Source of the DNA: Dyadobacter sp. CY326
GTDB taxonomy: Bacteria > Bacteroidota > Bacteroidia > Cytophagales > Spirosomataceae
Assembly: GCF_021390515.1 (NCBI RefSeq)
Contig: NZ_JAJUXI010000013.1
Location: 176,415 to 240,414, forward strand
Reading direction: 5' to 3'
DNA: 64,000 nucleotides
Shown here: piece by piece, positions 1 through 9,477 of the stretch
How the letters are laid out: every line of letters begins with the position of its first letter
Numbering within the stretch: the stretch's first letter is position 1
Notes under the pieces: generated by a model
The model's input: the letters and a program-made list of their open reading frames with translations, nothing else
What the model was told of the DNA's origin: nothing
Databases searched by the model: none
Position numbers and translations under genes: made by a program

Positions 1-393
1 TTGAAGTCCGTCATTCAGGTTAAGCGTGTTTGCATTCCGGTTCTCCATTTCCACAGATATTTCATAAGTGCCTGCGGCTGGAAAGGTAAATGTTGTCACA
101 TATTCATTGAATGTGGTGTTGTTACCAATGTCGCGAACAGTGGATTCTATTCTTTTGACATTCCTCGGACCTTCGCTTCCAAAGTAGAAATTGATGGAAC
201 TGGCTGCCTTTGCGGCTTCAATGCCGTTTGGACCAACATCAAAATAGGCCGATAAACGAACTTCGTAGGTCAGGGAAGAGATTCTTCTCGCAGTAATTTC
301 CCCTGCCCGAAAGTGCGTCGCATGGGCCTCAAACGCGGAAAACAGAACAAAAAGTAATGAGAATATTAGAGGAAGTCGTAAAGAAGGACGCAT
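1..393 (-). CDS. Secreted protein, N-terminal part (cut by window edge)
   Basis: The minus strand is open from an ATG whose first base is 393 down to base 1, giving 131 residues with no stop. It begins with a signal peptide (MRPSLRLPLIFSLLFVLF, then SAFEAHA with cleavage near A-T). The mature part starts THFRAGEITARRISSLTYEV, resembling the start of large Bacteroidota surface proteins that carry PKD-like repeats and a T9SS sorting tail. The remainder looks like beta-sandwich sequence. The C-terminus lies outside the window, so T9SS export is inferred. The plus-strand reading of this stretch has no recognisable family and is treated as a shadow. Confidence 0.7.
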   Translation of the reverse strand, partial: MRPSLRLPLIFSLLFVLFSAFEAHATHFRAGEITARRISSLTYEVRLSAYFDVGPNGIEAAKAASSINFYFGSEGPRNVKRIESTVRDIGNNTTFNEYVTTFTFPAAGTYEISVEMENRNANTLNLNDGLQ

Positions 394-596
394 ACGAATA
401 AATTAATTGATCGCCGATGTAAAACTTCAACGAAAAATTTTGTTAAAAGTGTGTATGTTTTTGACATAGAACCGCCGGTTTGGGGCTAAATATTTTTAGG
501 CATATCGGCTTGTTATAGGTCTGATGTAGTTAACACTAACCATTTCTTCATAATGATTATAAATAAAAGACGCCACTACAAAAATGGAAGCGTTTC

Positions 597-628
597 TTTG
601 CCTTGCACGGGTTTGTGATATACCTTTG
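597..628 (+). promoter_or_regulatory. Promoter of the sdh operon
   Basis: TTTG at 597-600, then 20 bases, then TACCTTTG at 621-628. This fits the Bacteroidota -33/-7 consensus (TTTG and TAnnTTTG). Transcription should start near 634, about 45 bases before the sdhC ATG. The rest of the 394-680 gap shows no gene. Confidence 0.75.
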
Positions 629-680
629 AAACGTTCTAAATATACCTAATTTTTTTGCACTATAACGATTCGTTTTTGAT

Positions 681-1352
681 ATGTCGTGGTTTTCACAAAC
701 GTTAACGAGCTCCATTGGTAAGAAACTTCTGATGGCTCTTACCGGATTATTTTTGATAAGTTTCCTGGTGATTCATGCTTCCATCAATGCCATGATTTTT
801 TACAATGACGGCGGAGAAACATTCACGCATTGGGGCCATTTCATGGGTACAAATCCCATCGTGCGAACGCTTGAAATTGGACTGATCGCCGGGTTCCTGC
901 TGCACATTGCCGATGGACTGATTTTATGGAAAAACAACACGGAAGCGAGACCGGTGAACTATGCGGTGAATAATCCTTCTGCAAACAGCACCTGGTATTC
1001 GCGCAGCATGGGGTTGCTGGGGACTTTGTTGTTGATCTTTTTGGTCATTCATACAGCACATTTCTGGATTCCTAACCGTTCCAATCAGTTCTCAACAGGG
1101 GAAGAGCTCAATTTATATCAAATGATGCTGGACATTTTCCAGAATCCTTGGGTTGTGCTGATTTACATTGCGGGATGCATTTCACTTTTCTGGCACTTGC
1201 TGCACGGGTTTAAGAGTGCTTTCCAAACATTGGGATGGAACCACGTGAAATACAATGGTTTTATCAATTTTATTGGAACGGCTTTTTCTATCGTCGTGCC
1301 GCTTCTTTTTGCTTTAATGCCCATTTCAATCTATTTGGGTTGGGTAGACTAA
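681..1352 (+). CDS. sdhC: Succinate dehydrogenase cytochrome b558 subunit
   Basis: A 223-residue protein with about five membrane helices, matching the b558-type (Bacillus/Bacteroidota) membrane anchor of succinate:quinone oxidoreductase. Histidines sit inside the helices at about residues 32 (LVIHASIN), 75, 124 and 172, the positions expected for two b-haems. The anchor carries electrons from the SdhB iron-sulfur centres to menaquinone. It is the first gene of the operon, 57 bases before sdhA. No separate sdhD is expected for this single-anchor type and none is present. Confidence 0.93.
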   Translation: MSWFSQTLTSSIGKKLLMALTGLFLISFLVIHASINAMIFYNDGGETFTHWGHFMGTNPIVRTLEIGLIAGFLLHIADGLILWKNNTEARPVNYAVNNPSANSTWYSRSMGLLGTLLLIFLVIHTAHFWIPNRSNQFSTGEELNLYQMMLDIFQNPWVVLIYIAGCISLFWHLLHGFKSAFQTLGWNHVKYNGFINFIGTAFSIVVPLLFALMPISIYLGWVD

Positions 1353-1369
1353 GCGCTGCAATCAGCGCT
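1352..1369 (+). other. Intercistronic hairpin between sdhC and sdhA
   Basis: AGCGCTG, loop CAAT, CAGCGCT: a perfect 7-bp stem starting on the last base of the sdhC stop codon. No T run follows, so it is not a standard terminator. It may be an RNA-processing or stability element that sets subunit ratios; that role is inferred. Confidence 0.45.
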
Positions 1370-1409
1370 AAATTTCAATTAACTTTTTGATTTAAATAAC
1401 ATTCAATAT

Positions 1410-3398
1410 ATGGCAACTTCATCTCGTCTGGATGCCAAAGTACCGCAAGGACCGCTTGAAACTAAATGGAGTAAATACCGTTCTTCTGTTCCACTTGTAA
1501 ACCCTGCCAACAAACGTAATCTTGAAATCATCGTAATTGGCACTGGACTTGCGGGAGCTTCGGCTGCTGCCACGCTTGCAGAGCTTGGTTATAAAGTGAA
1601 AGCGTTTTGTTTTCAGGATTCCCCTCGTCGCGCGCACTCCATTGCTGCACAAGGAGGAATTAATGCTGCTAAAAATTACCAGAATGACGGTGACTCTATT
1701 TACCGTCTTTTTTATGATACAATTAAAGGAGGCGATTATCGCGCGAGAGAAGGCAATGTGCACCGTCTCGCCGAAGTTTCCGGAAGCATTATAGATCAAT
1801 GCGTTGCCGCTGGTGTGCCGTTTGCACGTGAATATGGCGGTTTGCTTTCCAACAGATCTTTTGGCGGAACGCAGGTTCAGCGGACGTTTTATGCAGCTGG
1901 ACAAACGGGTCAACAATTGCTTTTAGGCGCTTATTCAGGTTTGCAGCGTCAGGTTGGTATGGGTACGGTAAAAATGTACAACCGCCACGAAATGCTTGAC
2001 ATTGTGAACATTGACGGCAAATGCCGTGGAATCATTGCGAGAGACCTGGTTACAGGGCAATTGGAAAGACACGCTGCTCATGCTGTTTTGCTTTGCTCGG
2101 GAGGATACGGAAACGTATTTTACTTGTCTACCAATGCAATGGGAAGCAATGTGACTGCGGCCTGGAAAGCCCACAAACGCGGCGCATTCTTTGGCAACCC
2201 TTGTTTTACACAAATTCACCCAACCTGTATTCCGGTTTCAGGCGAACATCAATCCAAGTTGACGCTGATGTCAGAGTCGCTTCGTAATGATGGTCGTATC
2301 TGGGTGCCAAAAGCGAAAAACGATACGCGTCCTGGAAATGAAATTCCTGAGGAAGAGCGTGATTATTACCTGGAACGCCGCTATCCAGCATTTGGTAACC
2401 TTGTTCCGCGTGACATTGCATCCCGTGCCGCCAAGGAGCGTTGCGATGCAGGTTATGGTGTGGGAGCTTCTAAATTGGCTGTCTTCCTTGATTTTGCAGC
2501 AGCAGTTGAGCGTTACGGACGCGGAGAAGCCAATAAAAACAACATTCATAATCCGTCTGACGCCGATATTATCATTTGGGGAAAGGCAGTTGTGAAAGAA
2601 AAATATGGTAACCTGTTTGACATGTACAAGCAGATTACGGGTGAAGATCCATATGAAGTTCCAATGCGGATTTACCCCGCAGTTCACTACACAATGGGCG
2701 GACTTTGGGTTGATTACAATTTGATGACAACCGTTCCTGGTTTGTATGCCTTGGGAGAAGCTAACTTCTCAGACCACGGAGCAAACCGTTTGGGAGCTTC
2801 GGCATTAATGCAGGGATTGGCTGATGGATATTTTGTCATTCCTTACACAATCGGAGCATATCTTGCCAATGAGATCAGAACTGGAAAGATCTCTACTGAT
2901 CATGAAGCCTTTGTAAGCACTGAAAAAGAAGTAAAAGATAGAATTGAAAAGCTGATAACCATTCAGGGCAAAACATCTCCCGAAGTGTATCACCGCCGCT
3001 TGGGCAAGATCATGTGGGATAAATGTGGAATGGCGCGCAACGAGCAGGGATTGAAAGAGGCCATTACAGAAATTCGCGCGTTGCGGAAGGATTTTTGGAG
3101 TGATGTCAAAGTTATGGGCAAGATCAACGAATTTAACCCTGAACTTGACAAAGCCAACCGCGTTGCTGACTTTATCGAATTGGGTGAATTAATGTGTCTG
3201 GATGCATTGGATCGCAATGAATCGTGCGGCGGCCATTTCCGTGAGGAATTCCAAACGGAAGAAGGCGAAGCAATGCGTGATGATGAAAATTATATGTATG
3301 TCTCGGCCTGGGAACACAAGGGTCCCGAGGAGTGGGAGTTGCACAAAGAAGATTTAGTGTACGAAAACATCAAAATTGCTCAGAGAAGTTATAAGTAA
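1410..3398 (+). CDS. sdhA: Succinate dehydrogenase flavoprotein subunit
   Basis: A 662-residue catalytic subunit that oxidises succinate to fumarate at a covalent FAD. The dinucleotide-binding glycines are at about residues 44-49 (IGTGLAGA). The FAD-attachment histidine is about H76 in RRAHSIAAQGGINAAKNY. The substrate/active-site regions include IHPTCIP and DRNESCGGHFREE. The length and the Cys-Gly-Gly variant of the usual ESRGAH motif fit the b558 class that pairs with a single SdhC. It follows sdhC in the same orientation, but sdhB is delayed by an unrelated gene. Confidence 0.95.
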   Translation: MATSSRLDAKVPQGPLETKWSKYRSSVPLVNPANKRNLEIIVIGTGLAGASAAATLAELGYKVKAFCFQDSPRRAHSIAAQGGINAAKNYQNDGDSIYRLFYDTIKGGDYRAREGNVHRLAEVSGSIIDQCVAAGVPFAREYGGLLSNRSFGGTQVQRTFYAAGQTGQQLLLGAYSGLQRQVGMGTVKMYNRHEMLDIVNIDGKCRGIIARDLVTGQLERHAAHAVLLCSGGYGNVFYLSTNAMGSNVTAAWKAHKRGAFFGNPCFTQIHPTCIPVSGEHQSKLTLMSESLRNDGRIWVPKAKNDTRPGNEIPEEERDYYLERRYPAFGNLVPRDIASRAAKERCDAGYGVGASKLAVFLDFAAAVERYGRGEANKNNIHNPSDADIIIWGKAVVKEKYGNLFDMYKQITGEDPYEVPMRIYPAVHYTMGGLWVDYNLMTTVPGLYALGEANFSDHGANRLGASALMQGLADGYFVIPYTIGAYLANEIRTGKISTDHEAFVSTEKEVKDRIEKLITIQGKTSPEVYHRRLGKIMWDKCGMARNEQGLKEAITEIRALRKDFWSDVKVMGKINEFNPELDKANRVADFIELGELMCLDALDRNESCGGHFREEFQTEEGEAMRDDENYMYVSAWEHKGPEEWELHKEDLVYENIKIAQRSYK

Positions 3399-3446
3399 TT
3401 GTAATACAAGAAGTAAGCTTAGTTACACACACCTTAAATAATCGTT

Positions 3447-5036
3447 ATGTTAATCTCTGGTTCTAATCAGACAAGGATCTCTTGGTTTGTTTTTGCGCTT
3501 GGCGCAGTGTCGGCGTTATTTTTTGCCATCTATACGGACCATCGATGGGAAGACTGGTACATAACTTTCAGAGCTTCCAAAAATTTGTCAGAGGGCCTGG
3601 GATTTACATTTAATCTGAATGAAAGAGTGCATTCGTTTACGTCTCCGATCGGGACGTTAATTCCTGCATTTTTGAACGCGATCTTTCATGACGATGAGGC
3701 GGTAATTTGGTCGTTTCGATTCATAAATATTGGATTGGTTGGGCTGATTGTCAAACTGGTCTTTGATTTTTTCTCAAAGACGATTAAAGCTCCGCTCTGG
3801 CTTGCATTGCTGGTTGCATTCGTTCTTGTTTTTGATGAAAAGAGCATTGATTACAGCATAAATGGCATGGAAACGGCCTTTATGCTTTTGGGAATTGTGC
3901 TACTGATCAGAGAGTTGTTCAGATCGGAAGTTCCTGACCCGCTCAGATTAGGATTAATTTTCGCCTATTTGATGTGGAGCCGTCCGGATGCATTCATTCA
4001 CATCGGATCGCTGTTATTGAGTTATTTGATATTTAAAGGACGATCCTGGAAGCACATTAATGTGTTTTTTAGGGGCGGATTAATAGGAATCTTGTTTTAC
4101 GCACCTTGGATTTTATTTGCATGGTGGTATTACGGAAGTCCAGTCCCGAATACGATCCTCGCGAAAGGATTTACATTAACGCTGGAAAGCATTCTTAATC
4201 GGGGAGTGCATTACTTTCAGTCGATTTTTATGGGTCTGGTGTCTTCTGAGGCGCCGTATCTATGGATATTCGCTCCGGCATATTACTATTTTGAAAGTTG
4301 GCCGGTCGTGTTATTGTTTGTGTTGAAAGTTGTTACTTATGCTTCGGTTTTTCTTTGGGCCATACCAAAGATCAATTCGAGTGCCAGATTTCTGTCATTT
4401 GCGGCATTTTTGGTGGCATCTTATCTGAACATATTTTCACCAACCATTTATCCGTGGTATATCCCGGCAGTGATGGTGATTTGTTTGACAAGCATTGGTT
4501 GCGCTTTGGCTCAACCTGACAGGATCATGACTGCAAGTAGAAACTGGATTCCAGCAGGCGTGTTGAGTGTAATTTTGATAGCGCAGATTTGGGTTTACGC
4601 CGGAGGCTTGGTCCAAATGCGCTCGCAGCAGGATTTGATCGAGAATGGATTGAGAAAACAAATAGGACTTTGGCTGAAAGATGAGTCTAAGACGCCGGAT
4701 GAAACTGTTTTTCTTGAACCGTTGGGTTACATTGGATTTTATTCAGGATTGACAATGTATGATTATCCCGGACTTTGCAATAAGAAAGTGATTGAGGCCA
4801 GGAAACAATTGAAGACGGAGTCGTATGTACAATTGATCAATTATCTCCAGCCGAACTGGGTTGTTTTTCGACCTTGGGATTTAGGTCACGCATCAAAAGA
4901 GGAAGTAAAGGTTTTCGACGATAAATATTTGCTAGCAAGGACTTTTAGTCAAAAGGATATTGTTAAAAGTTTGAGTGTGTACGGCAGAAACTATCTTGAT
5001 TACGACAGTGAATTTTTAGTTTATAAGAAAAAGTAA
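3447..5036 (+). CDS. Polytopic membrane protein, GT-C glycosyltransferase-like
   Basis: A 529-residue protein with about nine or ten hydrophobic helices and an extracytoplasmic C-terminal part from about residue 390. Near the N-terminus it has DHRWEDWYITFRASKNLSEG, then a Gly-Leu-Gly-Phe stretch and a His-Ser-Phe-Thr-Ser-Pro motif. An acidic loop followed by a T-S-P motif is typical of GT-C lipid-linked sugar transferases such as the AftB-like and ArnT-like groups. The donor and acceptor cannot be told. It lies 48 bases after sdhA and 26 before sdhB with no visible promoter or terminator, so it is probably co-transcribed with respiratory genes. Why it sits there is unknown. Confidence 0.6.
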   Translation: MLISGSNQTRISWFVFALGAVSALFFAIYTDHRWEDWYITFRASKNLSEGLGFTFNLNERVHSFTSPIGTLIPAFLNAIFHDDEAVIWSFRFINIGLVGLIVKLVFDFFSKTIKAPLWLALLVAFVLVFDEKSIDYSINGMETAFMLLGIVLLIRELFRSEVPDPLRLGLIFAYLMWSRPDAFIHIGSLLLSYLIFKGRSWKHINVFFRGGLIGILFYAPWILFAWWYYGSPVPNTILAKGFTLTLESILNRGVHYFQSIFMGLVSSEAPYLWIFAPAYYYFESWPVVLLFVLKVVTYASVFLWAIPKINSSARFLSFAAFLVASYLNIFSPTIYPWYIPAVMVICLTSIGCALAQPDRIMTASRNWIPAGVLSVILIAQIWVYAGGLVQMRSQQDLIENGLRKQIGLWLKDESKTPDETVFLEPLGYIGFYSGLTMYDYPGLCNKKVIEARKQLKTESYVQLINYLQPNWVVFRPWDLGHASKEEVKVFDDKYLLARTFSQKDIVKSLSVYGRNYLDYDSEFLVYKKK

Positions 5037-5062
5037 TTTCAGGAAATAAAGAATATATCGGT

Positions 5063-5827
5063 ATGGAAGGAAATATGAGTTTGTCACTGAAAGTTTGGAG
5101 ACAAAGTGATAAAAATACAGCAGGAGCTTTTGAGAACTATAAACTGGATGGCGTTTCTCCGGACATGTCCTTCCTTGAAATGTTCGATGTGCTGAATGAG
5201 CAGTTGATCGAAGAGGGGAAAGTGCCGATTGCATTTGACCATGATTGTCGTGAAGGGATTTGCGGGTCGTGTGCAATGTTCATCAATGGCCGTCCGCACG
5301 GACCGTTGAAAGGCGTTACGACTTGCCAGCTGCACATGCGATCATTCAATGATGGCGATACGATTGTGGTAGAGCCTTGGCGTGCAAAAGCATTTCCTGT
5401 AATTAAGGACTTGGTTGTTGACCGCGATGCATTTGACAGGATTATGTCTGCGGGTGGTTTTGTTTCTGTTAACACGGGGAATGCACAGGATGCGAACAGT
5501 CTGCCAATTCCTAAGGAAGCGGCTGACGAAGCATTTTCAGCAGCGGCTTGTATCGCTTGCGGTGCTTGTGTAGCAGCTTGTAAAAATGCATCAGCGATGC
5601 TTTTTGTTTCTGCAAAAGTATCACAACTGGCTTTGTTGCCACAAGGACAGGCAGAACGCAACATTCGCGCTGAAAAAATGGTTGCTCAAATGGATTCCGA
5701 AGGATTTGGGGCCTGCACAAATACAGGAGCATGCTCAGCAGAGTGTCCTAAGGAAATCAGCATGGTGAACATCGCCCGCCTCAACCGCGAATACATTGGC
5801 GCTAAGTTTTCGTCGACAGCTGTTTAA
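5063..5827 (+). CDS. sdhB: Succinate dehydrogenase iron-sulfur subunit
   Basis: A 254-residue electron-transfer subunit. The N-terminal ferredoxin domain binds the 2Fe-2S cluster with the cysteines of CREGICGSC and the distant GVTTC. The C-terminal part holds the 4Fe-4S and 3Fe-4S ligands in CIACGACVAAC and CTNTGACSAECP. A second in-frame ATG at 5075 gives MSLSLKVWRQ, matches the usual SdhB N-terminus, and has an AAGGA just upstream, so the true start may be 12 bases later. A strong terminator follows. Confidence 0.94.
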   Translation: MEGNMSLSLKVWRQSDKNTAGAFENYKLDGVSPDMSFLEMFDVLNEQLIEEGKVPIAFDHDCREGICGSCAMFINGRPHGPLKGVTTCQLHMRSFNDGDTIVVEPWRAKAFPVIKDLVVDRDAFDRIMSAGGFVSVNTGNAQDANSLPIPKEAADEAFSAAACIACGACVAACKNASAMLFVSAKVSQLALLPQGQAERNIRAEKMVAQMDSEGFGACTNTGACSAECPKEISMVNIARLNREYIGAKFSSTAV

Positions 5828-5858
5828 GTAAATCTAATTTGCACGAATACAAAAAAAA

Positions 5859-5887
5859 AGCAGGCCGCTAATCATTAGCGGCCTGCT
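5859..5887. terminator. Bidirectional terminator after sdhB
   Basis: AGCAGGCCGCTAAT and its exact complement ATTAGCGGCCTGCT surround one central base. A nine-A run precedes the stem and TTT follows. It lies between the convergent sdhB and ompH-like genes and can serve both strands. Confidence 0.85.
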
Positions 5888-5906
5888 TTCGTTATATCAA
5901 GTAAGT

Positions 5907-6527
5907 TTAGTTTTTTTTGGTCGAGTCAGCTTTTGCTGGGGTCTTGCTTTTGTATTCTTTGTTCAAACCGTCAAGAATCTTTTGCGTTACGTCCAAAGAT
6001 GGATTGGCAAATAAAATGCCGCCTCCGAGCGAGTAACCTAAAACATATTCGAAACCGTTTTCCTTGTTGTATTTCTCAATGTAGGCGCGGATATTTTTGT
6101 AAAGCTCTTCGTTTTTCTTAGCCTCTTCCTGTCCCAATGCCTGCGCCGATTGATCACGGTAAGCAACCAGATCCTGTTGTTTTTTCATCAATTGAGCCTC
6201 CGTCGAGCGAGCCTGATCGGGCGTCATTGTTTGTGCTCTTTGTTGGAAAAACTGGACTTCATTTTGCAATGAGCGGCCTTTTGTAGTCAATTCATTTTCA
6301 AGTTGGAAGTTTTTATTTTCCAACTCTTTTCTTGTATCCTTAAAGAATTCGTAGTTTTTCAACAAAGAATCAACCTGAACATAAACGGTTTTTCGGCCTG
6401 CCACCACACCACCATCTGTTGCTGCACCCGCATCTGCCGAAGGCTTGCCTGAAAAATGTAAAAAGAATAACACCGCCACAGCCAGCGAAAGCACGATGTT
6501 CCAAATTAACGAAGTATTGTTATTCAC
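5907..6527 (-). CDS. OmpH/Skp-family periplasmic chaperone
   Basis: About 206 residues: one N-terminal hydrophobic segment (LIWNIVLSLAVAVLFFLHF), then a short linker, VYVQVDSLLKNYEFFKDTRK, and a long charged coiled coil. This is the Skp/OmpH layout that chaperones outer-membrane proteins, here membrane-anchored as often seen in Bacteroidota. I chose the GTG at 6527 (VNNNTSLIWN) rather than the TTG at 6587. A -7 box on this strand (6559-6566) would place the transcript start near 6552, downstream of the TTG. The lysine-rich tail is ordinary for the family. Confidence 0.82.
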   Translation of the reverse strand: MNNNTSLIWNIVLSLAVAVLFFLHFSGKPSADAGAATDGGVVAGRKTVYVQVDSLLKNYEFFKDTRKELENKNFQLENELTTKGRSLQNEVQFFQQRAQTMTPDQARSTEAQLMKKQQDLVAYRDQSAQALGQEEAKKNEELYKNIRAYIEKYNKENGFEYVLGYSLGGGILFANPSLDVTQKILDGLNKEYKSKTPAKADSTKKN

Positions 6528-6558
6528 GTTTTTTGAGTTTTGTTTTTTGAACGAGCCG

Positions 6559-6587
6559 CAAAGATAATAATTTGTGTTTAAGTACAA
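6559..6587 (-). promoter_or_regulatory. Promoter of the ompH-like gene
   Basis: On the minus strand TTG (6587-6585), 18 bases, then TATCTTTG (6566-6559), a match to TAnnTTTG. It lies about 30 bases before the chosen GTG start and argues against the longer reading frame. Confidence 0.55.
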
Positions 6588-6616
6588 TGAATATCGATGC
6601 CTCTCTGAAAATTACG

Positions 6617-6976
6617 TTAGCGGGACAAACTCCCCGCCGGCTCACTCACGAAGATCCTGCGGGTAAGGCATCCCGAAAGTGCAGCCAATCCGCCCGTTAA
6701 CCCGCCGACAATTGCAGCAACCACAAGCAAAAGCAGCCCATCAGGCAGTGAGAATATGCCGGCAATGCGATCCGACATGGCGCCGTCTGATGTAAAATGC
6801 AGATAAAATCCATAAGCAAGCCAAACTATGGCAATGGAAGCAAAGCCAGTCCAGAAAGCCGCTGAGGCAGTCGCGGGACGAGCCAGAAAAACTATAAAAG
6901 GAACGACTGCCACAATCCACCACGGGAGCAAAATTTGCAGCAAGGCTGACGCAATGATAATGATGATCACATTCAT
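6617..6976 (-). CDS. Small hydrophobic membrane protein
   Basis: A 119-residue protein with about four predicted membrane helices (residues 2-13, 18-32, 38-58 and 76-102), including a glycine-rich last helix (VVAAIVGGLTGGLAALSG). I recognise no family and propose no function. It begins 10 bases after the acylase gene ends, in the same direction, so the two may be co-transcribed. Confidence 0.6.
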   Translation of the reverse strand: MNVIIIIIASALLQILLPWWIVAVVPFIVFLARPATASAAFWTGFASIAIVWLAYGFYLHFTSDGAMSDRIAGIFSLPDGLLLLVVAAIVGGLTGGLAALSGCLTRRIFVSEPAGSLSR

Positions 6977-6986
6977 TCTGTTCGTG

Positions 6987-9434
6987 TTAAGGCTTTTGTA
7001 GCAAAATTGTTGAAGTCATTCGCGCGTTTTGCTGATCGGGACTCAATAGATAAACGAGCTCATTCAACTCGCCGTTTTCCCACTTTTTCAACAAGTTGAG
7101 ATAATAAGGACTGCCCGGATTTCCCGACTGGCCGCCCGGATAAATGCCATATGCTCTCGGGACGGGCCCAAGTTCTACAACCATCCGCCACGATGGGCCA
7201 TTACGCTTCGTAATTGCATTCACAATGCTGCGACCTCCGCCTACGTGCAACGCGGGCGCATTGAATGGTTTCAGGCTTCTGCTCAAATGTCTAATTTCGG
7301 TGCCTTTTACATTCGACCATTGCCACGATTTGCTCATAGCGCCATGCCGCGCATGCAATGTGTCCAATGAGGCTTTGAAACTATTCTCTGCCAGACTTTG
7401 CAACGTTTCTTTTTCGGGCGTCTTAATGTTGTCAAACCATTTTGCATTTGGCTGTTTCAAAATCATAAACAATGTCCTGTCGCGGGTCGGATATTCCAGG
7501 TTTTCGCCAAATTCATCATTCCAAATCTGCCCCATCAGCATGGGAGCCCATTCTTCAAAAATGGAAGTTGCAATGGATTCGGGTGAGTTTTGATAATTCC
7601 AGTTCGCAAGTGTGATCGCGGCTGCTTTTTGGGCCGGGGTTAGCGTTGCAGATTTGAGTGTGCTCAGTAATTTGGGTAAAATGTTTCTTGCCAAAACACT
7701 GAAATTATCATTTTGTAACATTCTCAAACTGTCTGCATTGGCTTGCGACATTGCATTAAGCCGCTCGTTGATGCGTACGCCGCGTTCCGTGGGAGCGAAA
7801 ACCCAGTTGATATAATATGGATAAGAAGGGTCGGTGGACGACTGGTTTGCACTGCTGACAAAGCCTCTTTTCGGATTTTTTACAAATGGATTTTGCTCTG
7901 CGGGAATCCAGCCTTGCCAATCGTCCGCAGCATTTGAGCCGTCAAGCAGGAATTTTCCTTGCTCCTTATATTTCAAAGGCAGTTTTCCATTAACCGTAAT
8001 AGCGATATTTTTACTGTTATCGGCAAAGACAAAATTCTGAGCAGGCCCGACGTAGAATGTCAGCGCTTTGCGATAATCATCGTAATTTTTGGCTTTGTTT
8101 AATTCATAAAAAGTCAGAAAGCTATTCCCCGCTTCGTGCCCAATCCATTTAATAGCCAGCTCCGGATATTTCCCTGAGCTGCTGTCCGTTTCAGTAACGG
8201 GTCCGTGGTGCGTGTAAATGATCTCTTCTCGTAAAGGTTCTTTTTGTCCTTTTATATAAATGTTTTCAATGCGCTTTTTGGTCGGTTTCCATTGGTTATT
8301 ATGCCAATATTCGTTGCGGGAATCGTCTTTGAATTTAATTTTATATAAATCATAAACATCTGCATCCGTGTTGGTTACGCCCCATGCGACCTGCTGATTG
8401 AACCCGATGATGACACTTGGAATGCCCGGTAAAGAAACGCCGTAAACATTCATGGACGGCGAATGCAGCTGGACTTGATACCAAATCGATGGAAGTGTGA
8501 GTTCAAGATGCGGATCATTGGCCAGGATCGGATAGCCGGTGATCGACTTTTCGGCGCTTACGGCCCAGTTGTTGCTGCCAACGCCTTCCTCCTTTGGTGT
8601 CCTTTTCGAAAGCGCCGCGATTGTTTGTTTCGCAGGACTAATGCTGTCGTTATACTGAAAAATCTTGTTGCTTTTTTGAACTTTCAGCGGCTTAAAATCC
8701 CATTTCGTTCCCGCTGGAATGATCGGACTTTCCTGGAACATTGGATAATCCGGGAAAAGATCATCCACGACGGCTTTCCCATATTTTTTAAGCAAATTGC
8801 TCATATTGAGCTCATTAGACCGACCAGCCAATGTCAGCGTCATCTGTTCCAACATATACATGGTGTTGATCGGCTTCCATGCTTCTGGTTGATAACCAAG
8901 CAGTTTGAACTCAATAGGATAATTTTTCGGGGCGAGTTGATTGATGTATGCATTGACGCCCGCTGTGTAACCGAGCAACGCTTCGCGCGAATGCGGGTTC
9001 TGCATCGCAATTTTCAGGTTCGCTTCTGCACCATAGCCCATTCCCAACCTCCGACTTTGCTGATCGAGCTGCAATGTGGCCTTGCCCAGCACTTCCGAAA
9101 GTCGCCCAGAGGCAGCCCTAATCTGCAAATCCATTTGCCATAACCGGTCTTTGGCCGTTACAAATCCCTGCGCGTAAAAAAGGTCAAAATCATTTTTTGC
9201 AAAAATGTGGGCGACGCCGGCATCATCGTATCGGATCATCACCTCATCCTTTAATCCATTGAGTTTTAGAAGCGTTTCATTATCGCTTGTAACAAGCCCT
9301 TCGCCATTTTGGGAAAAACCAGTGAAAGGACTAAGAAATGGCCCTAATGCGGGGGCGGGGCCGAGGGGTCTGCTCAGGACATAAACCAGGCCTAATGTTG
9401 CAGCAAGTGAAACAAAAGCTTTTAAATACTTCAT
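6987..9434 (-). CDS. Penicillin acylase family (Ntn) hydrolase
   Basis: An 815-residue preproenzyme of the Ntn-hydrolase fold. The family includes penicillin G acylase and N-acyl-homoserine-lactone acylases, which cleave amide bonds after self-cleavage into two chains. It has an N-terminal membrane/signal segment, an alpha-chain region to about residue 280, and the autoprocessing site at GVGSNNW, where Ser287 becomes the N-terminal nucleophile of the beta chain. The motif NDPHLELTLPSIWYQVQLHS follows, as expected. Location is periplasmic or outer-membrane. Substrate cannot be read from sequence; signal degradation is one possibility. Confidence 0.88.
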   Translation of the reverse strand: MKYLKAFVSLAATLGLVYVLSRPLGPAPALGPFLSPFTGFSQNGEGLVTSDNETLLKLNGLKDEVMIRYDDAGVAHIFAKNDFDLFYAQGFVTAKDRLWQMDLQIRAASGRLSEVLGKATLQLDQQSRRLGMGYGAEANLKIAMQNPHSREALLGYTAGVNAYINQLAPKNYPIEFKLLGYQPEAWKPINTMYMLEQMTLTLAGRSNELNMSNLLKKYGKAVVDDLFPDYPMFQESPIIPAGTKWDFKPLKVQKSNKIFQYNDSISPAKQTIAALSKRTPKEEGVGSNNWAVSAEKSITGYPILANDPHLELTLPSIWYQVQLHSPSMNVYGVSLPGIPSVIIGFNQQVAWGVTNTDADVYDLYKIKFKDDSRNEYWHNNQWKPTKKRIENIYIKGQKEPLREEIIYTHHGPVTETDSSSGKYPELAIKWIGHEAGNSFLTFYELNKAKNYDDYRKALTFYVGPAQNFVFADNSKNIAITVNGKLPLKYKEQGKFLLDGSNAADDWQGWIPAEQNPFVKNPKRGFVSSANQSSTDPSYPYYINWVFAPTERGVRINERLNAMSQANADSLRMLQNDNFSVLARNILPKLLSTLKSATLTPAQKAAAITLANWNYQNSPESIATSIFEEWAPMLMGQIWNDEFGENLEYPTRDRTLFMILKQPNAKWFDNIKTPEKETLQSLAENSFKASLDTLHARHGAMSKSWQWSNVKGTEIRHLSRSLKPFNAPALHVGGGRSIVNAITKRNGPSWRMVVELGPVPRAYGIYPGGQSGNPGSPYYLNLLKKWENGELNELVYLLSPDQQNARMTSTILLQKP

Positions 9435-9477
9435 GGAGGAGGGGGGGAACGGCGCTAATTTTAAAAGCCGGCATTCA

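Noticed and set aside
1..255. Plus-strand ORF of 84 codons at the left edge
   Set aside because: It lies antisense to a secreted protein with a clear signal peptide and shows no family pattern.
1352..1369. sdhC/sdhA hairpin as a terminator
   Set aside because: No T run follows the stem and sdhA needs to be transcribed through it.
8463..9143. Plus-strand ORF of 226 codons inside the acylase gene
   Set aside because: It is antisense to a complete, motif-bearing acylase and has no recognisable domain.
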